From Actinokineospora inagensis DSM 44258 (GTDB lineage Bacteria > Actinomycetota > Actinomycetes > Mycobacteriales > Pseudonocardiaceae): DNA of 40,322 nt. Location of the stretch: NCBI RefSeq assembly GCF_000482865.1, contig NZ_AXWW01000064.1, positions 1-40,322 on the forward strand, read 5' to 3'. The translations under genes and the position numbers were made by a program. Positions 25,295 through 34,595 of the stretch are shown in pieces; position 1 is the first letter of the stretch; each line of letters starts with the position of its first letter. The notes under the pieces were generated by a model. The model had not been told where the DNA came from, ran no database searches, and was given only the letters and a program-made list of their open reading frames with translations.

Positions 25295-25332
25295 CCCGGG
25301 ATCCGAAACGACTATCCCGATATGTGGACCGG

Positions 25333-27537
25333 CTACCGGTCCTCGGTGGACACCTCGTCCGTCTCCTGCCCCCGTCGGACCGACGCGAGCAGCAGTTGGG
25401 CCACGTCGACGACCTCGACGTGCTCCCCCGCCACCCCGTCGGCCTGCCGCGCGGTCACGCCGTCGGTCAGCATCACGCGGCAGAACGGGCAGCCGGTCGC
25501 GATCTTCGACGGAGCCGTGCCCAGCGCCTCGTCCACGCGGTCGATGTTGATGCGCTTGCCGATGCGCTCCTCCATCCACATGCGCGCTCCACCCGCGCCG
25601 CAGCACATAGACCTGTCGGCGTGGCGCGGCATTTCGCGCAACCGCGCGCCGGAAGCGCCAACGAGCTCCCGTGGCGCTTCATAGACCTTGTTGTGCCGCC
25701 CCAGGTAGCACGGGTCGTGGTAGGTGACGTCCTCCGTGACCGGTGCCACCGGGATCAACCGCCGCTCCCGCACCAACTTGTTCAGCAGTTGCGTGTGGTG
25801 CACGACCTCGTACTTGCCGCCCAGTTGCGGGTACTCGTTGGAGATCGTGTTGAAGCAGTGCGCACAGGTGACAACCACCTTGCGCGTACCGGCCTCGCGG
25901 TCCTCGAACACCGCGTTGATGACTTCGACGTTCTGCTGCGCCAGCATCTGGAACAAGAACTCGTTGCCCGCGCGTCGCGCCGGGTCACCCGTGCAGGTCT
26001 CTTCCGAACCGAGCACCACGTACTTCACGCCCGCCGTGTGCAGCAACTCGGCGACCGCGCGGGTCGTCTTCTTCGCGCGGTCCTCGAACGCACCCGCGCA
26101 ACCGACCCAGAACAGGTACTCCGTGTCCGTGGCCAGCTCCCCGTCGAACACCGGCACCTCGAAGTTCAGCTCCTCGGTCCAGGCCAGCCGGTCCTTGGCG
26201 TTCTGGCCCCACGGGTTGCCCTTGTTCTCCAGGTTCTTGAACATCCCGCCCAGCTCGCTCGGGAAGTTCGACTCGATCAGCACCTGGTAGCGGCGCATGT
26301 CGACGATGTGGTCGACGTGCTCGATGTCCACTGGGCACTGCTCGACGCAGGCGCCGCAGGTGGTGCACGACCACAGCACCTCCGGGTCGATCACGCCCCC
26401 GTCGTCCCCGATCAGCGCGCGCTCGGACTCGGCGATGGCCAGCACGTCGATGCCCGCGTACGGGTTGTCCCCGGTGAGGCCGACCTCGTCGCCCGCCATG
26501 TCCCGCTTGCCGCCCGCCAGCAGGTACGGGGCCTTGGCGTACGCGTGGTCGCGCAGTTGCGTGATCACCAGCTTCGGCGACAGCGGCTTGCCGGTGTTCC
26601 ACGCCGGGCACTGGGACTGGCAGCGGCCGCACTCGGTGCAGGTGGTGAAGTCCAGCCAGCCCTTCCAACTGAAGTCCTCGACCTTGCCCGCGCCGAAGAC
26701 GTCCTTTTCCGGGTCGGCCTCCTCGAAGTCCAGCGGCTTGCCGTCGGACATCATCGGCCGCAGCGGGCCGAGCGCGACGCCGCCGTCGGCCTCGCGCTTG
26801 AAGTAGATGTTGAAGAAGGCGCTGAACCGGTGCCACGCCACGCCCATGGTCATGTACCGGGCGACCACGTACACCCAGACCATGGCGCCCATCAGCTTGA
26901 TGAACGCCAGCACGGACACCAGGTTCGGGCTGGCGGGCAGCAGGTCGCCGATCGGGTTGGTGACGAACGCGGCCCAGGTGGGGACCTCGGCGCCGCCGTG
27001 CAGGGCCGCCTTGCCCGCGCGGACGCCGAGGATGCCGACGCCCTCCAGGACCACCACGGCCTCGACGAAGTACGCCTGCCAGAGGTTCGACCCCTGGAAC
27101 CGGGACAGCCGGTCGGCGCGGCGCGGGTGGTTGAGCTGCCGGATGACGGCCAGCGCGACCCCGCCGACGATGGTGCCGATGCCGAGCAGCTCCATCAGCA
27201 GGTGCCACAGGTTCCAGTCGTCGAGGACCGGCCAGCCCCAGGACGGGACGAACACCTCGCCGTACGCCTCGAACAGCGCGGCCGACCCGATCAGGAAGCC
27301 CCACATCACCAGCCAGTGCCACGGGCCGACGTGCCGGAACTTGGTCATCCTGGTGTGCGCGGCGAACTCCTTGACCATGGTCCGCAGCCGGGGCAGGAAC
27401 GGTCCGCCGCGGGTCGGGTCCGGCTGGCCGAGGCGGATGACGGCGACCATCCGCGCGACGGTCCGCACGAACATCCCCCAGGCCACGACGCTGACCGCGA
27501 CGGCGATCAGCCCCAGTGAAAGCTGCACGGCGCCCAT
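25333..27537 (-). CDS. etfD: EtfD-like membrane Fe-S oxidoreductase (ETF:quinone electron transfer)
   Basis: 734 aa. The N-terminal 240 residues have about five hydrophobic segments of the nitrate-reductase gamma/cytochrome b type. Then come two ferredoxin motifs, C-T-E-C-G-R-C-Q-S-Q-C-P (about 298-309) and C-T-T-C-G-A-C-V-E-Q-C-P (about 390), and two CCG domains (C-T-G-D-P...C-A-H-C-F and H-D-P-C-Y-L-G-R...M-C-C-G-A-G-G). This architecture is that of mycobacterial Rv0338c/EtfD, which passes electrons from ETF to menaquinone during fatty-acid oxidation. ATG at 27537 with GGAAGG upstream. A TTACTGGCCGGTAA palindrome 43 bases upstream resembles the sites before the acyl-CoA dehydrogenase gene in this window, consistent with joint control of beta-oxidation. 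Confidence 0.88.
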   Translation of the reverse strand: MGAVQLSLGLIAVAVSVVAWGMFVRTVARMVAVIRLGQPDPTRGGPFLPRLRTMVKEFAAHTRMTKFRHVGPWHWLVMWGFLIGSAALFEAYGEVFVPSWGWPVLDDWNLWHLLMELLGIGTIVGGVALAVIRQLNHPRRADRLSRFQGSNLWQAYFVEAVVVLEGVGILGVRAGKAALHGGAEVPTWAAFVTNPIGDLLPASPNLVSVLAFIKLMGAMVWVYVVARYMTMGVAWHRFSAFFNIYFKREADGGVALGPLRPMMSDGKPLDFEEADPEKDVFGAGKVEDFSWKGWLDFTTCTECGRCQSQCPAWNTGKPLSPKLVITQLRDHAYAKAPYLLAGGKRDMAGDEVGLTGDNPYAGIDVLAIAESERALIGDDGGVIDPEVLWSCTTCGACVEQCPVDIEHVDHIVDMRRYQVLIESNFPSELGGMFKNLENKGNPWGQNAKDRLAWTEELNFEVPVFDGELATDTEYLFWVGCAGAFEDRAKKTTRAVAELLHTAGVKYVVLGSEETCTGDPARRAGNEFLFQMLAQQNVEVINAVFEDREAGTRKVVVTCAHCFNTISNEYPQLGGKYEVVHHTQLLNKLVRERRLIPVAPVTEDVTYHDPCYLGRHNKVYEAPRELVGASGARLREMPRHADRSMCCGAGGARMWMEERIGKRINIDRVDEALGTAPSKIATGCPFCRVMLTDGVTARQADGVAGEHVEVVDVAQLLLASVRRGQETDEVSTEDR

Positions 27538-27579
27538 GTGGTGGTGACCTTCCGTCCGGGTTCGGGTGGCAAGACCTTC

Positions 27580-27593
27580 TTACTGGCCGGTAA
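27580..27593. promoter_or_regulatory. Candidate operator upstream of etfD
   Basis: ttactggccggtaa is a 14-base palindrome with 6 of 7 pairs matching, 43 bases before the etfD ATG. It shares TTACYGG with both arms of the inverted site at 20144-20184. Confidence 0.55.
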
Positions 27594-27640
27594 CCAGGTT
27601 CGAGAAGTCTCGGCGGGCCAAGTGTGGCGCACGCCTCGGT

Positions 27641-27668
27641 AACTACCTGGACACTTGTTCAGGTAGTT
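27641..27668. promoter_or_regulatory. Perfect 9-bp inverted repeat upstream of a TetR gene
   Basis: aactacctg (27641-27649) and caggtagtt (27660-27668) are exact inverted arms 10 bases apart, about 60 bases upstream of the TetR GTG. Size and place fit an autoregulatory TetR operator; -10/-35 boxes are not clear. Confidence 0.55.
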
Positions 27669-27726
27669 TCCTCCGTGTGCACCCGCCCATCTTCCCCGCG
27701 ATCACCACCAGCGGCCCGGCGACCCG

Positions 27727-28296
27727 GTGAAGGGCTACCGCCAGGTCGACGGCCGCCGCACTCGGGGCGACCGGCGCAGGCGCGAGATCGTCGAGGCCGC
27801 GCTGCGGGTGGTCGAGCGGGACGGGGTCGCAGGCGTGTCGCACCGGTCGGTCGCGGGGGAGGCCGCCGTGCCGCCCGCGTCGGTCACCTACCACTTCGCC
27901 ACGCTGGACGACCTGCTGGTGGCGGCCCTGGTCTGGTCGGCGGAAGACCTCGCCGCGTCCATCCGGGACGTGATCGAGTCGAGCCGGATCAAGGGCAGCG
28001 GGCCCGCGGGCGCGGTCGCCGAGTTGCTCGCCGACGCCCTCGGCCCGCACCGCGGTCGCACCGTCGCCCAGTACGAGCTGTACCTGCTCGCCGCTCGCCG
28101 CCCCGCCCTGCGCCCGGCCGCCCGGCTGTGGATCGACGTCCTCACCAGCCTCGGCCGCCAGCCGGACGAGGTCGGCTTCCGCGCCTTCCTGGCCGCCGTC
28201 GACGGCATGCTCACCCAGGGCCTGATCGACGACGAACCGCCGACCGCCGCCGAGTTGCTGCCGGTCGTCGAGCACCTGCTGGCCCCGCTCCGCTGA
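27727..28296 (+). CDS. TetR-family regulator
   Basis: 189 aa. The N-terminal HTH is typical: R-R-R-E-I-V-E-A-A-L-R-V-V-E-R-D-G-V-A-G-V-S-H-R-S-V-A (in parts) and A-A-V-P-P-A-S-V-T-Y-H-F, with the Y-H-F of the recognition helix end at about 54-56. The C-terminal ligand domain is unassigned. GTG at 27727. It is divergent to etfD; the two share a 190-base promoter region that holds the TTACTGGCCGGTAA site and the inverted repeat at 27641, so it is a candidate regulator of either or both. It is followed by a 12-base palindrome (28297-28308). Confidence 0.88.
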   Translation: MKGYRQVDGRRTRGDRRRREIVEAALRVVERDGVAGVSHRSVAGEAAVPPASVTYHFATLDDLLVAALVWSAEDLAASIRDVIESSRIKGSGPAGAVAELLADALGPHRGRTVAQYELYLLAARRPALRPAARLWIDVLTSLGRQPDEVGFRAFLAAVDGMLTQGLIDDEPPTAAELLPVVEHLLAPLR

Positions 28297-28580
28297 GGTC
28301 CTAGGACCAAAGTCGGAGATCACCTGCGACCGCAGTCCGATGTGGATCCGGCCGGACGTCCCTACCGTTGGTACCGGCGACGTGCCCGTCCGGGCGCGGT
28401 TCCCGGCTGCCGCTGCCGGGCCGATCGGGGCGCGCTGACCTGCGTAAACACGAAGGGTAGTCATCTGGGGGTAGGGACAACCCCAGGGCCGGGTAGGGGG
28501 CGTCCCCGATTCCAGCAAGCGGGCTGCGGTCCTAGCGTCGCCGTTAGCAGGTTTTTCCAGGTTTTAGAGGGGTTGTGGTG
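28297..28580. other. Promoter region of the DUF4097-type gene
   Basis: No gene seen. It starts with the perfect palindrome ggtcctaggacc (28297-28308), directly after the TetR stop, and a ggtcctag half-copy recurs at 28529-28536. A C/G-rich stretch with ggggtaggga/ccccaggg lies at about 28466-28500. The AGAGGGG ribosome site for the next gene is at 28566-28572. Confidence 0.45.
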
Positions 28581-29405
28581 ATGGCACAACGCGGAGTCAC
28601 ATTGGGGGCGAGCGCCGTGGGGGTGGCGGTCCTGGCGTCTTTGCTGGGCGCGTGCGGCGTCGTCACGACGCAGAAGTACGTCGACGACGCCAAGGTCGAC
28701 GGTCCGGTCCGGGCGATCCGGATCGCCACCGGCGCCGGGTCGGTCCGGGTGCGGGCGGGCGCGGTCACGACCGTGCGCCGCACCGTCTCGTACCTGGACA
28801 GCCGACCCGGCGTCACCCACCACGTCGAGGGGGACGTGCTGGTCCTGCAGGACTGTGCGCAGCGCAACTGCTGGGTGGACTACGAGGTGGTGGCGCCGGA
28901 GGGGGTGACCGTGTCGGGCGCGGTCGACTCGGGATCGGTCGACGTCGAGGGGGCGTCGACGGTGAACGTGCGGGCCGACTCGGGCGAGGTGGCGGTGCAC
29001 CGGGCGTCCGGGGCGGTCAACGTCGTCGCCGACTCGGGGCGGGTCGACCTGGTCGACGTCGGCGGGCGGGTCGCGGTCCAGGCGGGCTCGGGCGACATCT
29101 CCGCCAAGAACGTCGGCGACGCCACGCTGCGCGCCGAGTCCGGCTCGGTGGACGCCGCTGTCAACGGGTCGGTGGACGTGAACGCCCAGTCGGGGGACGT
29201 GACGTTACGGCTGGCCAAGGTCGCCGCGATCACAGCGGTCACGGACAACGGCTCGGTCGACGTGGTGGTGCCGAGGGGCCGCTACCGGGTCGACGCTCAC
29301 GCGGGCAGCGGGACCGTGGACAACGCGATTGGCGACGACCACGACGCGGACACCCGGCTCGACCTGCGGGCCGACAGCGGTGACGTCTCGGTCAGGTTCG
29401 GCTGA
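28581..29405 (+). CDS. DUF4097-type beta-solenoid lipoprotein
   Basis: 274 aa. The N-terminus is a lipoprotein signal with lipobox L-L-G-A-C (Cys near 24). The rest is made of short repeats, G-S-V-D-V, S-G-E-V-A-V, S-G-R-V-D-L, S-G-D-I-S-A, S-G-S-V-D-A, S-G-D-V-T-L, N-G-S-V-D-V, S-G-T-V, S-G-D-V-S-V, spaced about 18-20 residues, the hallmark of DUF4097 (putative adhesin) proteins with a right-handed beta-solenoid. ATG at 28581 is eight bases after AGAGGGG; two GTG codons just before it are less well placed. Three bases separate its stop from the next TetR gene, so they are cotranscribed. Function unknown. Confidence 0.88.
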   Translation: MAQRGVTLGASAVGVAVLASLLGACGVVTTQKYVDDAKVDGPVRAIRIATGAGSVRVRAGAVTTVRRTVSYLDSRPGVTHHVEGDVLVLQDCAQRNCWVDYEVVAPEGVTVSGAVDSGSVDVEGASTVNVRADSGEVAVHRASGAVNVVADSGRVDLVDVGGRVAVQAGSGDISAKNVGDATLRAESGSVDAAVNGSVDVNAQSGDVTLRLAKVAAITAVTDNGSVDVVVPRGRYRVDAHAGSGTVDNAIGDDHDADTRLDLRADSGDVSVRFG

Positions 29406-29408
29406 GCC

Positions 29409-30227
29409 ATGACCGAGCTGACGGACTTCACCGAGACCGTGATCCACGAGCGGGCCGACGCGGCCCGCAACCGGCGGCGGATCCTGATCGCCGCCCGCAG
29501 GCTGTTCGCCCAACGCGGGGTGGACTCGGTCACCATGGACCAGATCGCCGCCGCGGCCGGGGTCGGCAAGGGGACGCTGTTCCGCCGGTTCGGCGACAAG
29601 TCGGGCCTGGCCGCCGCGCTCCTCGACGAGGGGGAACGCGAGCTGCGGCGGCAGGTGGTCACCGGCCTGGCGCCGCTGGGTCCTGGCGCCGGGGCGGCCG
29701 AGCGGCTGCGCGCGTTCTTCGACGCCTACCTGGGGTTCCTCGCCGAGCACCTGGACCTGGTGCACCTGGCGGAGACGGCCCGGCCGGGCACCCGGTACCG
29801 GATCGCGGCGTACCGGATGTGGCACGGGCACGTGGCCGGGCTGCTCACCGACGCGGGGGTGGCGGGCGACCAGGAGGCGCTGGCGCACGTGCTGCTGGCG
29901 GGGGTGGCGGCGGACCTGCAGCGCGCGGTGCGCGGGGAGGTCGCGGCCGCGGGGATGCGCACCGCCGTCCTGCACGTGGTCGACGCCGCGGTGCACGCAC
30001 AGGTCGACGCACAGGGTGGTCCGCAGGTTGATCCACAGGTCGGACCGCGGGTTCCGCCGCAGGCTGGTGTCGCGGTGGAACCGCAGGTCAGCGCGCGACC
30101 GTGGCCGCAGGTGTCACCCGGTTCGGTGGTGACGGTCACGTCGGGAACAACCGACCGGGGTGCCTCGTTGTGGGGGGCAGGAAGGTTGAGCGGGCCGGAC
30201 TCAAGTTCACCAACCTCAGTCGGGTAG
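29409..30227 (+). CDS. TetR-family regulator with long low-complexity tail
   Basis: 272 aa. [47 protein letters not shown] (in parts), complete and typical. The ligand domain ends at about residue 198; the remaining 70 residues are a tail with repeated P-Q-V units (D-P-Q-V, E-P-Q-V, W-P-Q-V) and no family likeness. The tail region overlaps the dnaK HAIR operator at 30185-30205, so its DNA serves both as coding and as control sequence. It may regulate the DUF4097-type lipoprotein gene, from which it is separated by three bases. Confidence 0.85.
   Translation: MTELTDFTETVIHERADAARNRRRILIAARRLFAQRGVDSVTMDQIAAAAGVGKGTLFRRFGDKSGLAAALLDEGERELRRQVVTGLAPLGPGAGAAERLRAFFDAYLGFLAEHLDLVHLAETARPGTRYRIAAYRMWHGHVAGLLTDAGVAGDQEALAHVLLAGVAADLQRAVRGEVAAAGMRTAVLHVVDAAVHAQVDAQGGPQVDPQVGPRVPPQAGVAVEPQVSARPWPQVSPGSVVTVTSGTTDRGASLWGAGRLSGPDSSSPTSVG
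30185..30205. promoter_or_regulatory. HspR-associated inverted repeat (HAIR) before dnaK
   Basis: GTTGAGC-N7-ACTCAAG, one base per arm off the consensus CTTGAGT-N7-ACTCAAG. It lies about 90 bases before the dnaK ATG. HspR with DnaK as co-repressor binds such sites; hspR is the last gene of this operon, so the circuit is autoregulatory. A related site precedes clpB (37261-37281). Confidence 0.85.
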
Positions 30228-30294
30228 GCTCAACTTTCGCAGGCCCCTTCGCGGGCCGGACACACAGGCACCAGGGCAACATCAGGAGGAAGAC

Positions 30295-32157
30295 ATGGCG
30301 CGAGCGGTCGGCATCGACCTGGGGACGACCAACTCCGTCGTCGCCGTCCTCGAGGGCGGTGAACCGACGGTTATCGCCAACTCGGAGGGCTCGCGGACGA
30401 CCCCGTCCATCGTGGCGTTCGCCAAGAACGGCGAGGTGCTGGTCGGCCAGCCCGCCAAGAACCAGGCGGTCACCAACGTGGACCGCACGGTCCGGTCGGT
30501 CAAGCGGCACATCGGCACCGACTGGAAGACCGAGATCGACGGCAAGGCGTACACCGCGCAGGAGATCAGCGCCCGGGTGCTGATGAAGCTCAAGCGCGAC
30601 GCCGAGGCGTACCTCGGCGAGACCATCACCGACGCGGTGATCACCGTCCCGGCCTACTTCGAGGACGCGCAGCGCCAGGCCACCAAGGAGGCCGGGCAGA
30701 TCGCCGGCCTGAACGTGCTGCGGATCGTGAACGAGCCGACCGCGGCCGCGCTGGCCTACGGGCTGGACAAGGGCGCCAAGGAGCAGACCATCCTGGTCTT
30801 CGACCTCGGCGGCGGCACCTTCGACGTGTCGCTGCTGGAGATCGGCGACGGCGTGGTCGAGGTGCGGGCGACCTCCGGCGACAACCACCTCGGTGGTGAC
30901 GACTGGGACCAGCGGATCGTGAACTGGCTGGTGGAGAAGTTCAAGGGGTCCAGCGGGATCGACCTCACCAAGGACAAGATGGCGCTGCAGCGCATCCGCG
31001 AGGCCGCGGAGAAGGCGAAGATCGAGCTGTCCAGCTCGAACAGCGCCAACATCAACCTGCCGTACATCACCGTGGACGCGGACAAGAACCCGCTGTTCCT
31101 GGACGAGACGCTCACCCGCGCCGAGTTCCAGCGGATCACCGCCGACCTGCTCGACCGCACCCGCACCCCGTTCAACAACGTGGTCAAGGACGCCGGTGTC
31201 TCGGTCGGCGAGATCGACCACGTGGTGCTCGTCGGCGGCTCCACCCGGATGCCCGCGGTCGCCGAGTTGGTCAAGGAGCTGACCGGTGGCCGCGAGCCGA
31301 ACAAGGGCGTGAACCCGGACGAGGTCGTCGCGGTCGGCGCGGCCCTGCAGGCCGGTGTGCTCAAGGGCGAGGTCAAGGACGTCCTGCTGCTCGACGTGAC
31401 CCCGCTGTCGCTGGGCATCGAGACCAAGGGCGGGGTGTTCACCAAGCTCATCGAGCGCAACACCACGATCCCGACCAAGCGCTCGGAGATCTTCTCCACC
31501 GCGGACGACAACCAGACCACCGTCGGCATCCAGGTGTTCCAGGGCGAGCGCGACTTCGCCGCGGACAACAAGAAGCTGGGCACCTTCGACCTGACCGGCC
31601 TGCCGCCCGCCCCGCGCGGCGTCCCGCAGGTCGAGGTCACCTTCGACATCGACGCGAACGGCATCGTGCACGTCAACGCGAAGGACCTGGGCACCGGCAA
31701 GGAACAGTCGATGACCATCACCGGCGGCTCCGCGCTGCCGAAGGACGACATCGACCGGATGGTCCGCGACGCCGAGGCGCACGCCGACGAGGACAAGAAG
31801 CGCCGCGACGAGGCCGAGGTCCGCAACCAGGCCGAGTCCCTGGTGTACCAGACGGAGAAGTTCGTCCGGGACAACGACGAGAAGATCCCGACCGAGACCA
31901 AGGACAAGGTCAACGCCGCGATCGCCGAGGCCAACGAGGCGCTCAAGGGCACCGACATCCCGACCATCAAGTCGGCGATGGAGAAGCTGGCCACCGAGTC
32001 GCAGACCATGGGTTCCGCGCTCTACGCCAACACCGGCGCGCAGCCGGGCGCCGAGGGTGCCGATGGCGCGGGCGCGGGTGCCGGTGCGGGCCAGCAGGGC
32101 ACCGCCGGTGGCGAGGACGTGGTGGACGCCGAGATCGTGGACGAGGGCAAGAAGTGA
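30295..32157 (+). CDS. dnaK: Molecular chaperone DnaK (Hsp70)
   Basis: 620 aa. The ATPase domain starts with [11 protein letters not shown] and has the phosphate-2 motif [12 protein letters not shown] and the adenosine motif [11 protein letters not shown]; the substrate-binding domain has [10 protein letters not shown]; the C-terminus is an Ala/Gly-rich tail ending A-E-I-V-D-E-G-K-K. Length and content are those of actinobacterial DnaK. ATG at 30295 after AGGAGGA. First gene of dnaK-grpE-dnaJ-hspR, controlled through the HAIR at 30185. Confidence 0.98.
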   Translation: MARAVGIDLGTTNSVVAVLEGGEPTVIANSEGSRTTPSIVAFAKNGEVLVGQPAKNQAVTNVDRTVRSVKRHIGTDWKTEIDGKAYTAQEISARVLMKLKRDAEAYLGETITDAVITVPAYFEDAQRQATKEAGQIAGLNVLRIVNEPTAAALAYGLDKGAKEQTILVFDLGGGTFDVSLLEIGDGVVEVRATSGDNHLGGDDWDQRIVNWLVEKFKGSSGIDLTKDKMALQRIREAAEKAKIELSSSNSANINLPYITVDADKNPLFLDETLTRAEFQRITADLLDRTRTPFNNVVKDAGVSVGEIDHVVLVGGSTRMPAVAELVKELTGGREPNKGVNPDEVVAVGAALQAGVLKGEVKDVLLLDVTPLSLGIETKGGVFTKLIERNTTIPTKRSEIFSTADDNQTTVGIQVFQGERDFAADNKKLGTFDLTGLPPAPRGVPQVEVTFDIDANGIVHVNAKDLGTGKEQSMTITGGSALPKDDIDRMVRDAEAHADEDKKRRDEAEVRNQAESLVYQTEKFVRDNDEKIPTETKDKVNAAIAEANEALKGTDIPTIKSAMEKLATESQTMGSALYANTGAQPGAEGADGAGAGAGAGQQGTAGGEDVVDAEIVDEGKK

Positions 32158-32188
32158 CCTGGACCTCCAGCAAGGGTGAGGTGACCCG

Positions 32189-32821
32189 ATGAGCGACCAG
32201 CACGCGGGCGACCCCGCCGAGGAGCCCCAGGTCGTGGTGCGGGACCGGCGGCGGATCGACCCGGAGACCGGGCAGGTCCGCGCCGAGACCGGCGACCTCG
32301 AGGCCGAGGTCGAGGCCGAGGTCGTCGTCGACCAGCCGGTCGACGGCCCCGACCTCGACCCGGCGGCCGCGCTCAAGGCCCAGTTGGACGAGCGCACCGC
32401 CGACCTGCAGCGGCTGCAGGCGGAGTACCTCAACTACCGCAAGCGGGTCGAGCGCGACCGGGAGGCGGTGATCGCGTCCGCGAAGGCGAGCGTGGTCACC
32501 GACCTGCTGTCGGTGCTCGACGACGTCGAGCGCGCCAACGCGCACGGCGACCTGACCGGTGCCTTCAAGGCGGTGGCGGAGAAGCTGGCGGGTTCCCTGC
32601 AGAAGGCGGGCCTGGACTCGTTCGGCCACGAGGGCGAACCGTTCGACCCGTCGGTGCACGAGGCCGTGCAGCACAACACCTCCCCCGAGGTGACCGGTCC
32701 GACCGTGACCGGCGTGCTGCGCCGCGGCTACCGGTTCGGCGACCGGGTCGTGCGGGCCGCGCTGGTCGCGGTCACCGACGCGGAGTCGGCACCGGCGGCG
32801 CCGCCGGTCGAAGAGAGCTGA
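32189..32821 (+). CDS. grpE: Nucleotide exchange factor GrpE
   Basis: 210 aa. Releases ADP from DnaK. A 55-residue acidic, disordered N-terminus (with E-A-E-V-E-A-E-V repeats) precedes the long dimerisation coiled coil ([22 protein letters not shown], in parts) and the C-terminal beta domain with F-D-P-S-V-H-E-A-V and [21 protein letters not shown] at 32189, 31 bases after dnaK. Confidence 0.97.
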   Translation: MSDQHAGDPAEEPQVVVRDRRRIDPETGQVRAETGDLEAEVEAEVVVDQPVDGPDLDPAAALKAQLDERTADLQRLQAEYLNYRKRVERDREAVIASAKASVVTDLLSVLDDVERANAHGDLTGAFKAVAEKLAGSLQKAGLDSFGHEGEPFDPSVHEAVQHNTSPEVTGPTVTGVLRRGYRFGDRVVRAALVAVTDAESAPAAPPVEES

Positions 32822-32840
32822 GCGAGAGGAGGGGACGTCC

Positions 32841-34028
32841 GTGAGTGCCAGGGACTGGATCGACAAGGACTTCTATCGCGAGCTGGGCGTCTCCTCCGAC
32901 GCCTCGGACGCGGAGGTCAAGAAGGCGTACCGCAAGCTCGCCCGGGAACTGCACCCCGACGCCAACCCCGGCAACGCCGACGCCGAGGCCCGGTTCAAGG
33001 CGGTGTCCGAGGCGTACGGGGTGGTCGGTGACCCGGAGAAGCGCAAGCAGTACGACGAGGCCCGCTCCATGTTCGGCGCGGGCGGCCTGCGCGGCGGCTT
33101 CGGCGGCGGCGGCGCCGGTTTCGACTTCGGCGACGTGTTCAACCAGCAGGGCTTCGCGGGTGGCGCGGGCGCGGGCGGCGGTGGTCTCGGCGACCTGTTC
33201 GGCAACCTGTTCAACCGCGCCCGCGGCGGCGGTGGCCCGGGTGGAACCGCCACCCGCCCCCGCCGCGGCGCCGACGTGGAAACCGATGTCCGGTTGGACT
33301 TCGTCGAGGCCGTCCGCGGCGCGACAGTCCCTTTGCGACTGTCCAGCCCATCCACTTGCGACACATGCCACGGTTCCGGCGCCCGCCCGGGTAGCAGCCC
33401 CAAAACCTGCCCCGCCTGTGGCGGCGTCGGTCTGGTCAGCCGCAGCCAGGGCGCTTTCGCCTTCAGCGAACCCTGCCGCGACTGCCGCGGCACCGGCCGC
33501 ATCGTCGACGACCCCTGCCCCGACTGCGGCGGCGAGGGCGTCAACACGAAAACCCGCACCCTCACCGTCCGCATCCCCGCCGGGGTCGAGGACGAACAAC
33601 GCATCCGCCTGGCGGGCCAAGGCGAACCCGGCCGAAACGGCGCCGCCGCGGGCGATCTGTACGTGCGGGTCCACGTCACCCCACACCCCCTCTTCGGCCG
33701 GAGCGGCGACGACCTCACCCTCAAGGTCCCCGTCACCTTCCCCGAACTGACCCTCGGCACCACCCTCACCGTGCCCACCCTGGACGGTGTGGTGTCCCTC
33801 CAGGTCCCCCCCGGCACCACCTCCGGCCGCGTCCTCCGGGTCCGCGACAAGGGCGTCGTCCGCCGTGACGGCAAAACCGGCCACCTGCTGGTCACCCTCC
33901 AGGTCGCCGTCCCCACCGACCTCCCCGACGCCGCCAAGGCCGCCCTGGAGACCTACGCGGCCGCCACCGCCGACTTCAACCCGCGCCCCGACCTGACAGC
34001 GCTGGTCCAGAAGGCGAGGCAGACATGA
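32841..34028 (+). CDS. dnaJ: Co-chaperone DnaJ (Hsp40)
   Basis: 395 aa. Class A DnaJ: J domain at 1-80 with H-P-D (in E-L-H-P-D-A-N-P), Gly/Phe-rich region at about 82-140, four zinc motifs [24 protein letters not shown] and C-P-D-C-G-G-E-G, then the two beta-barrel substrate domains. It stimulates DnaK ATPase and delivers clients. GTG at 32841, after GAGAGGAGGGG. The stop overlaps hspR by 4 bases (ATGA). Confidence 0.97.
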   Translation: MSARDWIDKDFYRELGVSSDASDAEVKKAYRKLARELHPDANPGNADAEARFKAVSEAYGVVGDPEKRKQYDEARSMFGAGGLRGGFGGGGAGFDFGDVFNQQGFAGGAGAGGGGLGDLFGNLFNRARGGGGPGGTATRPRRGADVETDVRLDFVEAVRGATVPLRLSSPSTCDTCHGSGARPGSSPKTCPACGGVGLVSRSQGAFAFSEPCRDCRGTGRIVDDPCPDCGGEGVNTKTRTLTVRIPAGVEDEQRIRLAGQGEPGRNGAAAGDLYVRVHVTPHPLFGRSGDDLTLKVPVTFPELTLGTTLTVPTLDGVVSLQVPPGTTSGRVLRVRDKGVVRRDGKTGHLLVTLQVAVPTDLPDAAKAALETYAAATADFNPRPDLTALVQKARQT

Positions 34029-34450
34029 CGTCCCTCCCCCCGGGCGCCAACGAAGACACCCCCGTCTTCGTCATCTCGGTCGCCGCCCAACTCTCCGGCC
34101 TGCACGCCCAAACCCTCCGCAGCTACGACCGCCAAGGTCTCGTCTCCCCCGGCCGCACCCCCGGCGGCGGCCGCCGCTACTCGCTGCGCGACATCGCCCT
34201 CCTCCGCGAAGTCCAACGCCTCTCCCAAGAAGCAGGCGTCAACCTCGCAGGCATCAAACGCATCATCGACCTGGAAAACGAAGTCGACGCCCTCCGCGAA
34301 ACAGTGGCCCACCTAACCGAACAACTGGCCGCCGCCTATGCAGCAGCCGAACAGGCCGCCGCCACCATCCACAAGTCCTACCGCCACGACCTCGTCCCAC
34401 TACGACAGCAAACCGCCCTCGTAGTCTGGCGCCCCCCAAAACGCGGCTGA
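34025..34450 (+). CDS. hspR: Heat-shock repressor HspR (MerR family)
   Basis: 141 aa. MerR-type HTH at about 14-80: [38 protein letters not shown] (in parts), followed by a coiled coil. Represses dnaK operon and clpB by binding HAIR sites together with DnaK (established in Streptomyces and mycobacteria). The ATG at 34025 overlaps the dnaJ stop. The C-terminus is somewhat longer than the HTH-coil core and basic. Confidence 0.95.
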   Translation: MTSLPPGANEDTPVFVISVAAQLSGLHAQTLRSYDRQGLVSPGRTPGGGRRYSLRDIALLREVQRLSQEAGVNLAGIKRIIDLENEVDALRETVAHLTEQLAAAYAAAEQAAATIHKSYRHDLVPLRQQTALVVWRPPKRG

Positions 34451-34465
34451 CAACGCACTCTCCCC

Positions 34466-34500
34466 AAAGGCCGACTCCCCTCACCCGGGAGTCGGCCTTT
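34466..34500 (+). terminator. Strong terminator of the dnaK operon
   Basis: Perfect 14-bp stem, aaaggccgactccc (34466-34479) with its complement (34487-34500), 7-base loop, ending in TTT and following the hspR stop by 15 bases. Confidence 0.9.
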
Positions 34501-34595
34501 GTGCACCTACCTCACCACCCGAACCCGAAATCGGAAAGCCACGCACAAGAAAGCCCAACCACATTCCCACACCACACGCCCGAAACCCGCCCCAC
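34501..34595. other. Short region between operon terminator and repeat copy
   Basis: A/C-rich DNA without gene; it joins the dnaK-operon terminator to the repeat copy at 34596. It has no equivalent beside the second copy at 39955 in this window. Confidence 0.4.

Noticed and set aside
27677..27730. 17-codon leader peptide overlapping the TetR start (GTGA)
   Set aside because: There is no ribosome site before its GTG and no sign of conservation; the overlap may be chance.
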